A stretch of DNA of 64,000 nt, taken from Papilionanthe hookeriana x Papilionanthe teres (Eukaryota > Streptophyta > Magnoliopsida > Asparagales > Orchidaceae). A program made the translations under genes and the position numbers. The stretch's first letter is position 1; each line of letters starts with the position of its first letter. The notes under the pieces are model-generated. The model saw nothing but the letters and a program-made list of their open reading frames with translations. It was not told the DNA's origin and did no database searches. This document shows positions 55,501-63,429 of this stretch, piece by piece. The DNA lies in NCBI GenBank assembly GCA_022702705.1, contig CM040426.1, forward strand, positions 80,189,877 through 80,253,876. The letters are read 5' to 3'.

Positions 55501-56617
55501 TAGACCTAGGTTTAAAGCGATAAAATAAATAGAATCAAATAAAATGTGCAAATATTTTCACTTACTTCCTGAATTTGTAAGTAAAAAAAAGTAGATCCAT
55601 CATATCAGTCAAAAAATAGATATGGATATATCCAGATCAATGTAGGTTGGATACGTATAAAACTTGGCATCAGTCTATACATATGCAAGTGTAGAAGAAT
55701 ATGGTCATTTCATGGAACAAACCATTGTTATAAGACTCGAGTAGCTTATCCCTTTCTTCCATCATCTTATCTAGTGATATAGATTTCTCATTGTATTTGC
55801 TCTCAAGTTCCTCAATGTGCTTCTTCTTGGATTCCACCTGTGTTGCCAAAACTTGGACAAGTTTGCTGTTCTTTCGCGATTCTTCTTCAGTTATATCACT
55901 CACGGTCTTCAAATCTCCATTTTTTCGTAGATGATCCCCAATAGGCCCACCTGAATGGTAGTCATCAGCACGAGCCACCCATCCATATATTCCAGAACTT
56001 TGACGATCTTTCATGTTCCAATCACGTTTACCAAAATGATCGGCTTCAAAATGATTCTCAAATGCCATAGCATTTTTAAATCCTGTCCAATCTTTACCGA
56101 AATCCACAACCGCATTTCCAGTAAACCCCCTGAAATTCCATAAAGAATGGACTTTTAAGGGATTAAATCTAGAGAGCTGCTCCTTAAGCCTATTGCCACT
56201 TTCACCAACATACTTTCCATTTCTAAATTCTGTTGGAATATTCACAACAATGCCCATCCATGGCCAAACAAATTGATCAGCTTGTTCAGCTTTAGGAGGG
56301 TCCTGTTCAACAATCATTAGTTGTGGCGATGGATTTGAAGTGTTGGCAAGATCATTCTTCAAATATTTTACAAGGGCATGGTGATCTGCCTTCACCTTCG
56401 CCTTCCGGTTAGAAGCACCAATTCCTGAAGCATGTTGAAGAAGATCCTTGTACTGGTAAAATTGCCTCTTTTTTCCCAAACAAAATGGGCACCTATAGCT
56501 TCCATCTGAGACTTTTATGTTAAGCTTTTCCGTCTTGAGTTGAAGGTAAGATTTGGACTCATAATCATCAATCTCTGAGTCACTAATTTCAGAAGTTTCA
56601 TCTGAGCTAGAATTCAT
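39561..56617 (-). CDS. FDM1: FDM/IDN2-family zf-XS, XS and XH domain protein (complete, 6 exons)
   Basis: This is a complete gene for a FACTOR OF DNA METHYLATION / INVOLVED IN DE NOVO 2-like protein. The family binds double-stranded RNA through the XS domain, dimerises through its coiled coil and works in RNA-directed DNA methylation in the nucleus. Exons on the minus strand are 56617-55723, 54727-54546, 50746-50657, 50548-50264, 50140-49928 and 39791-39561. They sum to 1896 nt, which is 631 codons plus stop, close to the roughly 630-650 residues of the family. In order it has an acidic N-terminus, a zf-XS finger (CPFC near residue 43 and LLQHASG near 60), an XS domain near 115-230 (WPWMGIVVNIPTEF, GFTGNAVVDFGKDW), a long coiled coil near 240-480, and an XH domain near 485-631 (KKMGELNEK, ALLEMNEYNPSGRY). 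All splice sites are GT-AG, exon 1 ends in phase 1 and the others in phase 0. The start is the first ATG of the open frame. The introns between exons 2-3 (3.8 kb) and 5-6 (10.1 kb) are transposon-filled. Which FDM paralogue it is cannot be settled here. Confidence 0.92.
41001..41478. repeat. Tandem duplication, 238-bp period, GC-rich, ggcgcctaggtgcc motifs
   Basis: Two units start taggcggtagtctgcggcg at 41005 and 41243 and share gacgcttgctttcc and ctttccagccgctc/t. The near-palindromic motif gcgcctaggtgcc recurs. The same motif occurs at about 43390-43520, 60345-60505 and 62745-62860, always near Athila-like fragments. Confidence 0.85.
42597..43040 (-). pseudogene. Athila/Tat-associated ORF downstream of pol (plant transposon-protein like)
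   Basis: On the minus strand an ATG at about 43040 begins MAPKAKGRKQKTFFDIRKF, and with one stop and a frameshift the frame continues into FARGEVVDFSLEKTN and LPHWSND (42597-42794). This pattern, in which a region rich in E/K leads to a 'RG..VDFS.E.IN' motif, resembles the putative plant transposon protein that often accompanies Athila-type elements. The identification is by pattern only. Confidence 0.55.
44252..44484 (+). mobile_element. tRNA-derived SINE with (AT)n tail
   Basis: Internal pol III promoter-like boxes are present: A box ttggtagagcaac (44276-44288) and B box cggattcgaatc (44311-44322), about 35 bp apart. A non-tRNA body follows, then an AT-dinucleotide tail at 44409-44484. It does not fold as a complete tRNA, so SINE is preferred. 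It is inserted in the Athila-like pol remnant. Confidence 0.7.
44409..44484. repeat. (AT)n microsatellite
   Basis: About 37 AT dinucleotides with one interruption (atac) near 44430. It is probably the SINE tail. Confidence 0.95.
46023..48189 (+). mobile_element. Ty3/gypsy-type solo LTR, 2.17 kb (second copy of the 8701 family)
   Basis: It starts tgtaacaccctag and ends gctgaatagtgaca. Its length agrees with the 8701-16552 copy once the nested insert and the tandem duplication are removed (about 1.97-2.15 kb). The shared order is a GC-rich gagag-rich region first (46480-46790 against 8790-9300), an AT-rich middle, then the gagtcacccc block and the terminus. No internal region is attached on either side, and no clean target duplication was seen. 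Confidence 0.7.
48190..48904. other. Unassigned region before the RNase H remnant
   Basis: Open frames on both strands (48219-48494 on -, 48551-48745 on +) have no clear domain. They may be upstream parts of the L1-type element. A poly-C run lies at about 48889-48902. Confidence 0.4.
48905..49204 (+). pseudogene. L1-type LINE RNase H domain remnant
   Basis: Translation with a frameshift gives WLKANIDGFF, then GLGVVIRDKIGNTIWQL, then AAEHKLL and EGIIIEGDNCTIKQYFKK. This follows the pattern of the C-terminal RNase H domain of plant L1 elements and related RNase H-like proteins (DG.. near the start, G.G.V.RD..G, AE.KAL, EGD). It is broken and not functional. A tail resembling an L1 3' end (cttttatatattaatgcaaa) lies near 49405-49425. 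Confidence 0.65.
49205..49849. other. FDM intron 5, exon-proximal part
   Basis: It includes a G/A-rich stretch at 49460-49690, which makes an open frame rich in Gly/Arg/Glu on the + strand (49463-49759). That frame has no domain and is a composition effect. Nothing else is seen. Confidence 0.5.
49928..50140 (-). CDS. FDM1: FDM exon 5: XH domain, first half
   Basis: This exon has 71 codons. It begins GLSDILSNRTVIGIKKMGEL after ...tttgcag, and KKMGELNEK is an XH-domain hallmark. It ends VTVDGKLQ at the donor gtttgc. The next exon is 10.1 kb away. Confidence 0.9.
50264..50548 (-). CDS. FDM1: FDM exon 4: coiled coil
   Basis: This exon has 95 codons. It begins IEKESTMKKIMEIEKQIEAK after ...tttacag, contains LEIQQLKGNLQVMKHMGGED and ends KNNDELQDARKGLLA at the donor gtgagg. 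The intron between exons 3 and 4 is only 108 bp. Confidence 0.9.
50657..50746 (-). CDS. FDM1: FDM exon 3: coiled coil
   Basis: This is a 30-codon exon, recognised by family similarity: NALINSSLELASMEQKKAD then DVLKLVEEQK. The acceptor is ...ccttacag and the donor is gttggt. It is too short to stand out as an open frame. Confidence 0.88.
52448..52500. repeat. (CT)n(AT)n microsatellite
   Basis: About 18 CT units are followed by about 9 AT units, inside unit 1 of the intron duplication. Unit 2 lacks the CT run. Confidence 0.95.
53191..53238. other. 48-bp GC-rich, G-run insertion
   Basis: The stretch begins ggggggcgcccgcggg and includes runs of 6 or more G. It is absent from the matching place in unit 1 of the duplication. 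It could form G-quadruplexes on the + strand, or it may be a sequencing or assembly artefact. Confidence 0.7.
54546..54727 (-). CDS. FDM1: FDM exon 2: coiled coil
   Basis: This exon is 182 nt. After the acceptor ...ctgttag it reads EIQRMQRIAQEHSRRIFEE and completes the split codon. It ends DAKKK at the donor gtagac. It is charged, heptad-like coiled coil. Confidence 0.9.
54728..55722 (-). other. FDM intron 1 (995 bp)
   Basis: A C/T-rich open frame on the opposite strand (55019-55333) has no recognisable domain. Nothing else is seen. The splice sites are gtttgt...ctgttag. Confidence 0.8.
55723..56617 (-). CDS. FDM1: FDM exon 1: zf-XS finger and XS domain
   Basis: This exon has 298 codons plus one base. 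It contains the zinc finger CPFCLGKKRQFYQ...LLQHASG, the whole XS RNA-binding domain and the start of the coiled coil. The donor is gtttgt after the G of a split Glu codon, read as AAC AAT G then AA. The last 17 codons of the open frame beyond the donor are intron. Confidence 0.92.
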
Positions 56618-57420
56618 CGATGGAAGATAACTACAGAAAATACAGGTGTTAATATTGCTTCAGCAATTAAAACCAGAATTTGACTTGCACGGCAATGATG
56701 CAGTGCCAAATAAAATTTATAAAAGAGGTAACGCATATTACATCTGATGCAACTAAAACTTCGCTTCAATTGGATGGAATCCCATCTTAAAAGTCTTAGA
56801 ATTAGTTTCTTAGGGGAAAAAGCCTACAAAGAAATAAGAAAAGCTATGCATCATGAAGTTATTACCACTCAACCCTTAAAACATTTTTTTGGTTCATGGC
56901 ACGGCAGTACCCTTGCACACCTCATTAGATGTAGCATTTTGATTTATTATAGGTATGTTCATGCAGAATTTTGAATATAAATTACTCTACGAAAAAAAGG
57001 ATTTTACAGTTAAGAAAATATTTCTCTTCTCAATATCTGAGGTTTCAATGAAGACCTATATAGGAGTACTCATACATTACTTATTTTACGGCTTCTACTA
57101 AAACTCAAATTATAATCTGAACACCATATACATATATGAGGCAGGCTAATGGTGATGTACTTAGACCTAATGATGGGACCCTTTGATGATGATCTCAATG
57201 ACTTTCTTCTTTCTTCCTCTAAGAAACTTGTCCAAGAATTGCCTGATCATTCCTTGATTTCTTTTCAATGCAGACCAAGATGAGAGAGAATGGTGGTGAG
57301 ATCCACCTTGAGGGAGAAACCTGAGAGGGTTGCTGCACCTTAAGATATATCCCAAGAATCTGAACCATGAGACAGAGTTCTTCGAACTAGAGAATCAATA
57401 AGAGATAGAGCTGTGGAAGT

Positions 57421-57487
<67 letters not shown>

Positions 57488-57532
57488 TGGGGGAGAGAAT
57501 AGTGAATTTGGAAGAATGAAAAGATTTCATAT
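56618..57532 (-). promoter_or_regulatory. FDM 5' flank / 5' UTR region
   Basis: On the FDM strand this contains an (TC)n(AC)n tract (57419-57482), typical of plant 5' leaders, followed by two short overlapping frames. One is an ATG frame at about 57369 (49 codons, MVQILG...). The other is a 51-62-codon frame ending KGSHH at 57167. These may be upstream ORFs if the leader starts near the CT tract. A leader intron is possible but its sites are not clear. Confidence 0.4.
57419..57482. repeat. (GT)n(GA)n compound microsatellite
   Basis: About 13 GT units are directly followed by about 19 GA units, roughly 0.8 kb upstream of the FDM start codon. Confidence 0.95.
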
Positions 57533-57790
57533 TGTTAGAAGTTTAGGAAATAATTTATCCTGTTAGAAGTTAAGAGGATTAGATTTATTTCCTTTTATTG
57601 AATTTATTTCCTTTCTTATTTTAGATTTATTACCTTGGATTTGATCTATTTCCTTTCCTATTCAGGTTTTTCTATTTTATGTCGTTTCCTTTATCTCCAA
57701 GTAATTATTATGAATTGATTAATTGGAGATATAGGGTTATATCTTTCATTTTATGTTATTTCATTATTCTTGCGATTTTCTTGTGGGTGG
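57533..57790 (+). mobile_element. Copia-type LTR, truncated, + orientation
   Basis: It starts tgttagaagtttagg and matches, inverted, the LTR at 58250-58587. Shared blocks are ctttatctccaagtaattat and gaattgattaattggagata. Similarity fades after about 57790, so the 3' end is lost. Confidence 0.75.
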
Positions 57791-57889
57791 TTCAGCTGCT
57801 TCCAGGAATTTCAGCGCCGATAGGAAGGAGAACTAGATGCAGCGGAAAGACTAAAGGAAGATGCATCTCCACTAAAGAAGCATGCAGGA

Positions 57890-58200
57890 AGTTTTCTAGC
57901 CGGGGGAGAGGATTTCTTATTGCTAGGGAGCAGGGAGAGAGTTCAGGAGGCTTTGTTCCTGTAGGAAGGAGATCCGGCAGCTAGGGCCTGTAGGAGAAGA
58001 AGTTTTCGGCGTCTAGGGCCTGCAGGGAGAGGGTTCCGGCAGCTAGTTCCTGCAGGAAGGAGTTCCGGTGGCTATGTCCCGCAGGGCGAAGAAGTTTCCA
58101 ACGTCTAGGGACTGCAAGGAGAGGTTTCGACGGCTAGTTCCTGCAAAAAGAAGTTCAAGCGGCTAGGTCTTGTAGGGAGAGGAAGTTTCCGATGATAGGA
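57890..58200. repeat. GC-rich minisatellite, about 28-33 bp units
   Basis: Eight or so units of the form cggcagctagggcctgcagg followed by gagaggttc vary in the middle. It lies immediately inside the primer-binding site of the copia-type element, where a 5' leader or gag would normally begin. Confidence 0.85.
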
Positions 58201-58237
58201 GATCTCCTCCGCCGGAGACTCTTGTGTTTGTTTCAAA

Positions 58238-58587
58238 GCTCTGATACCATGTTGCTTTTGAGAATTAAGTAAAATTATTTTGTTAATATGAAAATGGGGT
58301 ATAAGTACCATTACATGAATCTTAGAATAGGAAAAAGAATAAAAAAAAAATAACATTTAAGGAAAGATATACCCATATATCTCCAATTAATCAATTCATA
58401 ATAATTACATACTTTTGAATGTTTATTCAAAATAATTACTTGGAGATAAAGAAAACTGTATAAAATACGAAAACTTAAAATAGGAAAGGAAATAAATCCA
58501 ATATAAGGAAATAAATCCAATCCAAAAAATAAATTTAATCCTCATAACTTCAAACAAGAATAAATCTAATCCTCATAACTTCAAACA
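58238..58587 (-). mobile_element. Copia-type LTR with primer-binding site
   Basis: On the minus strand the LTR (58587-58250) starts tgtttgaagtt and ends ...aaaagcaaca. It is followed at once by tggtatcagagc (58249-58238), the initiator-Met tRNA primer-binding site typical of plant Ty1/copia elements. A 31-bp unit (cataacttcaaac...) is duplicated at its start. The other LTR at 57533 is inverted relative to it, so this is not an ordinary LTR pair. Confidence 0.8.
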
Positions 58588-58647
58588 AAAATATAGCTTG
58601 ATTATTAATAAATCATGATCAATATTACCATCAAAATTGTCTACAAT

Positions 58648-59147
58648 NNNNNNNNNNNNNNNNNNNNNNNNNNNNNNNNNNNNNNNNNNNNNNNNNNNNN
58701 NNNNNNNNNNNNNNNNNNNNNNNNNNNNNNNNNNNNNNNNNNNNNNNNNNNNNNNNNNNNNNNNNNNNNNNNNNNNNNNNNNNNNNNNNNNNNNNNNNNN
58801 NNNNNNNNNNNNNNNNNNNNNNNNNNNNNNNNNNNNNNNNNNNNNNNNNNNNNNNNNNNNNNNNNNNNNNNNNNNNNNNNNNNNNNNNNNNNNNNNNNNN
58901 NNNNNNNNNNNNNNNNNNNNNNNNNNNNNNNNNNNNNNNNNNNNNNNNNNNNNNNNNNNNNNNNNNNNNNNNNNNNNNNNNNNNNNNNNNNNNNNNNNNN
59001 NNNNNNNNNNNNNNNNNNNNNNNNNNNNNNNNNNNNNNNNNNNNNNNNNNNNNNNNNNNNNNNNNNNNNNNNNNNNNNNNNNNNNNNNNNNNNNNNNNNN
59101 NNNNNNNNNNNNNNNNNNNNNNNNNNNNNNNNNNNNNNNNNNNNNNN
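58648..59147. other. Assembly gap (500 N)
   Basis: Exactly 500 N. This is a conventional placeholder, so the true size is unknown. Open frames spanning it are meaningless. Confidence 0.99.
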
Positions 59148-60330
59148 GGGGACTGTTTTTCTGGCGGGCTCACTGCACTTTGCTGAATTCTACTTCGTTT
59201 GGTGTCTGCCTTTCCATAACTGCTGCTACGACACATCTCTTTTGCTTTCTATTTTAGGCCTTTTGCTTTACTTGTATACTTTTCTTATACGTGTAACTTT
59301 TGAAGCCTTTTTTTGGGTGAATTGTAAACAGAGAGGTGAAACCTCTAGGAGTGAGTACTCATTGTATTTTTCTTTTATTTTAGAATGGGGATTCTCCTCC
59401 CAACCCCCTTTTGTACTACACTTTTTATATTAAAACGTAATGAGCCAAAAGTGCTCTTTCCTCCAAATATGTGTGTGTGTGTGTGTTAAAAGCTGGTATG
59501 CATTTTAATCATAAGAAAAAAAGGAGTATACAGTTTTAAGTATCACGTCTCTAACTAGTATATGCAAGTGTGAAAACAATCAGTTGAGATGACACTTTAT
59601 TATCAGTGGACTAAATTCTAATATGAATTGAAGAACTGAAAAATAAATAAATCAACTCACCACCAAAATTAAATATTTGAATATGGCTTGTCTACATAAC
59701 ACTCAACTCTTATGTATTTACATGTCTAACACCTAAATTTCAACTTTTACATACAAATCATTTTATTTATGCATGAAAAGTTGTAGTTTCTTTTTTAAAG
59801 TTAAAATGATGTTATTCTTTATGTTATATGAAGATTTGTGGGGTAAAAATGTAAAAAACAAACTTTAGGTGTTAGGTATGTAAATACATGGGAATTGGCC
59901 GGTCGGTATGTACGTAATTGCCCCATGAATAATTTATTGGATGTTTATTTTGAAAAAGGATGAGATACCCGACATATAAATGCATGTTAAACTGCAAATA
60001 TGCATGGCATATCAATAAATAAAAACATGATTATATATCCTTTTGAAACTGAACATATGATCATGAACAAAATACATTGGAAAAAAAAAATGATTTCTAA
60101 CACAGTTGAAGACATGTGACTCAAAAATAGCCTCCTTGAACAGGTGCTGCGTAGAGAATGGCGTGAAGAAAAGAATGCTTTATTCTTTTATGTTTTTGCA
60201 CATGTTGATGGATGAAATTACAGGTTAAAGAAATGTATTTTTTATATTTTTCTTGCATGTACAAAAGGTATAAGAAGTGGAGCAAAGGGAAGAAGAACTA
60301 GAGCGTAGTGAGGGTGACTTGGAGCTGTGG
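59148..60330. other. Unassigned region with a MITE copy
   Basis: 59148-59460 looks like the transcribed 3' part of an unknown retroelement or gene (T-rich, ending ...tttatattaaaacgtaatgag), but no protein domain is seen. A GT microsatellite lies at 59471-59486. A MITE copy is at 59695-59925. Confidence 0.4.
59695..59925. mobile_element. Palindromic MITE family, copy 5
   Basis: The left end ctcttatgtatttacatgtc then taacacctaaat mirrors the right end aggtgttaggtatgtaaata then catgggaattgg. The central part includes an inverted taaaaaagaaac-like stretch. Confidence 0.75.
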
Positions 60331-60339
60331 AGCAATTAA

Positions 60340-60510
60340 GTGAATGGCGCCTTGATGCTAACTTTCTTGGCACCTAGGCGCTAAGCCCACCCTCGGAGAA
60401 GGAGAAGCTAGCGACATAGCTAGCCTGGTGGAGCCAAGGCGCCACTACCAAGCTCTTTGGCACCTAAGCGCCACTACTTGAAATAGCAGATAGAGAGCCC
60501 AACACCTAGG
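60340..60510. repeat. Cluster of ggcgcctaggtgcc-type motifs
   Basis: The motifs tggcacctaggcgct, aaggcgccacta, tggcacctaagcgccacta and acacctaggtgct recur within 160 bp, as at 41001-41478, 43390-43520 and 62745-62860. It is probably part of the Athila-like element's non-coding region. Confidence 0.65.
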
Positions 60511-61639
60511 TGCTAGAAACAGTATGTGCAGTTTCATAGGGTTTTACAACACGACATTGAGAGTTGTGTAGCGAGATATAGGGGTCATCGGAGAAGGAAG
60601 AGGGGTCTATTTGCTTGCTGGTCGTAGTCCCTAGTCAGTGCTTTATGTAGGAGAGATCAGAGAGAATTTTGTAAGGGTTTTGGAGAGATTTTCAAGTATA
60701 AAGTGAGGAAGGTTTGAGGAAAGCAGCAAGGGGATTTGGAGGTCCTTGAGGGAAGCATTCTAAGACCTTTGAAGAGAGGGGAAAATTAAGTATTGTATTC
60801 TCTAGTATTTGTATTTCAGAAAAAACAAATCTATAATGGATTTACTTATTTTTAAAGATATTTTGTGGTGCTTTCTCATTGCTTTTTGAGCAGTCTTTTA
60901 CCTTTTTATTGTGCTGGTTGAGTAGGTTATGTAGGAATGCAAAGTGATTTAAAAATTGGTTTTCAATCTTTAATGTGATGATTATTCTTCAAAGCTTCAT
61001 TTATTTTTCATTCTGGCAAAATGATTTGTTAAAATGTGTTGTGATTCATAATGACTTGGGAGAGCTATGGAAGAATGATGAGAGTATTCATGTTAAACTA
61101 TAAGGTATGAAGCAAAACTACTTTATAGGGAGATACAAATGTTAGGGATATAAGTTTCGATGGATTCAAGTTGAGGTTTAAGAAACTAAAACCAATTTAA
61201 CCAAACTTCTTAATGCACTCGGGAGAAGGGAAAGAAGAGACTTGATCCTATTTTTTACTAACCACATTCACAATTGTCACTTTACATTTTTTACTTTACC
61301 ACTTAAACCATTATAAGGGAATGTAGCTTTTTATAACTTCATAATCACCAAACTATATAGGTTAAATAAGATTTCTGTAGGAGTAAACCTTCAAGTAGTT
61401 TGTAATTCGGTGGGACTAGTTAGCACAACTTAAAACCAACTTTACTTCTTAGCTAAAACCGATTCTAGTAGGCTAGACCATATCTTAAGTCTAATTACGT
61501 CACTCCTAGTGGGATTGATATTCTGGACTCATAATTTGATATAACTAATACGACACATACACTTGCGTGAGACCCCTTCACTTAGAATTAGGGTGTCCAA
61601 GGATTTTAGAGCTGCTTCAAGCATATCATATTTCAAACC

Positions 61640-62080
61640 TTGTCACTACAATATAAAGGACGGTGGTGAGAAAAGATTACTGCAGTTAAATGAACCTCAC
61701 GAAATTAGATAAGAATCTTATGACAATGCAATAATTTATAAAGAGAAAATGAAAAATGTGGCATGATCAAAAGTTTCTTAGGAAATATTTTGAGCCTGGA
61801 GAGGAGGTTTTACTTTAAAGTACACGCTTAAAATTATTTCACAGAAAACTTAAGTCTAGGTGGTTAGGACCATTTACTAAAGTAAAAAAGTTTATCCTTT
61901 TAGTGCAAATCCTAAGAATTGTAGGGTATTTAAGGTGAATGTGAAAAGACTTAAACCTTACCTAGGTGGCAAAGTTTTTGGGGTTAATAAGTTCTTGATG
62001 TTGGGCCAGCCAGAGTAAATATTTGGATTCGTTGGGCTAATGACGTTAAACCAAACACTTATTAAGAGGTAGCCCAACTT
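61640..62080 (+). pseudogene. Athila/Tat-like integrase C-terminus remnant
   Basis: Translation in shifting frames gives NAIIYKEKM, then RLKLFHRKLKSRWLGPFTKV and, after a frameshift, FKVNVKRLKPYLGGK. This is the same region as the minus-strand remnant at 43790-43993 but closer to the family consensus. It is followed by a decayed form of the gggaggcaaccca motif (aagaggtagcccaac, about 62063). Non-functional. Confidence 0.75.
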
Positions 62081-63429
62081 TGTATTTATTTTTAGTTTGT
62101 TGTTTTTACCATTTTTTGTGGTTTGGATTGTTGATATTTGTGTGTTGATGTTTAGGTCTATGAGTGAATTGCTTTGATTTTATTGTGATATGAGGGTGGT
62201 GATTCCTTAGTCTTGTTATTGATGACATGACTTTAGTATGTTTTCTGATGGTAGTAGGATCAACTATATATTCTACATCTTAGTTCTTAATCTAACTTAA
62301 GAATTTGTAGGAGACATATTGAGTTTGGATATAGGACACGTCTATCTCAATTCATTACTTCCTTTTTCTGGCCCTGTGTTTCAATCATGTTGGTTTGATA
62401 AACTGGCTATTTGAGGGACTTGTGGTTGATTTTTTCATTGAACTGACAGAGGTGTATACTTTAATGGATGGTATAGTACGTATAGGTTGGCAACACATAA
62501 GAAAATAGTAAGGGTGCTATCTGAACCTGAATATCTTTACAAAAATGAGTAAAGCACCCAACAATCAATAGAAGGAAATTTTGTTCGAGATGAGTAATAA
62601 GAGAAAGGAGAGGTGATGAGAAGGAGGATAAGCGATTCTCATTAATATTTTGTGTTTATATTTTTATTGTTGTGATAAAGGACTTGGGGAGGATCAAAAA
62701 TTGAATTTAGATGACTATGATCTAGGTTGTGAACATAGGCCCCAGTGCCCCTGGCACCAAAGTGTCAGGAGCTGAACTGGCGCTTAGGTGCCAATATAAA
62801 CTAGTGCTAAGGTGCCACACCATAGGCAAGGACAGTGGCTTGGCACCACTCACGAATCCTAAGTGTCGCACCTTCCAGTTCATTAGAAATGCTTAATCTG
62901 ACACTATTTAGCTCATTTTTGTAAGACCTCCTCCCCAGCTCTTCTTCTGTGATTGAGAGGTCATACTCAGGGCTTCCCTTCTCCATCCATTTTTGTAAAT
63001 CCACTTTTTAAGTTTGTGTTTTCAATCTTCATCCGGGAATTTTGGGATTTTTGGAGGAGAAGGTGAAAGTTAGGGATTTTTGGGGAGAATGTGATTTAGC
63101 CCAACTAGCATATTGTATGCATCAACACTAATATTTAACCTAAATCTATTACATTTTCAAAAATTCTACTACTTTCCTATTTCTCCCAAAACAAAAGGAA
63201 GCAAATCTATATCTTATTTGACAAAAAGAAGTGCTTAAGCTCTGAAGCTCAGATATGTTACAACAACTTCTTAGTGCCTAAGAAGTTGATTATAGAGAGG
63301 GGATTCATTAGCCCCCGGGGTTAGGTGGAAAGTATCATAGTTAGGCAAAACAGGAAAATTTTTTGCTATACTATGTTAGTCGCTAAAGCTTTAGGTTTAG
63401 TTTATGTATATAAAGTTTGGAAAATATTG
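62081..63429. other. Post-pol region of the Athila-like remnant
   Basis: A ggcgctaggtgcc-type motif cluster lies at 62745-62860. A 65-codon minus-strand open frame (62807-63004) has no recognised domain. Nothing else is seen. Confidence 0.4.

Noticed and set aside
58615..59433. 200-270 codon open frames across 58.6-59.4 kb
   Set aside because: They consist mostly of the N gap.
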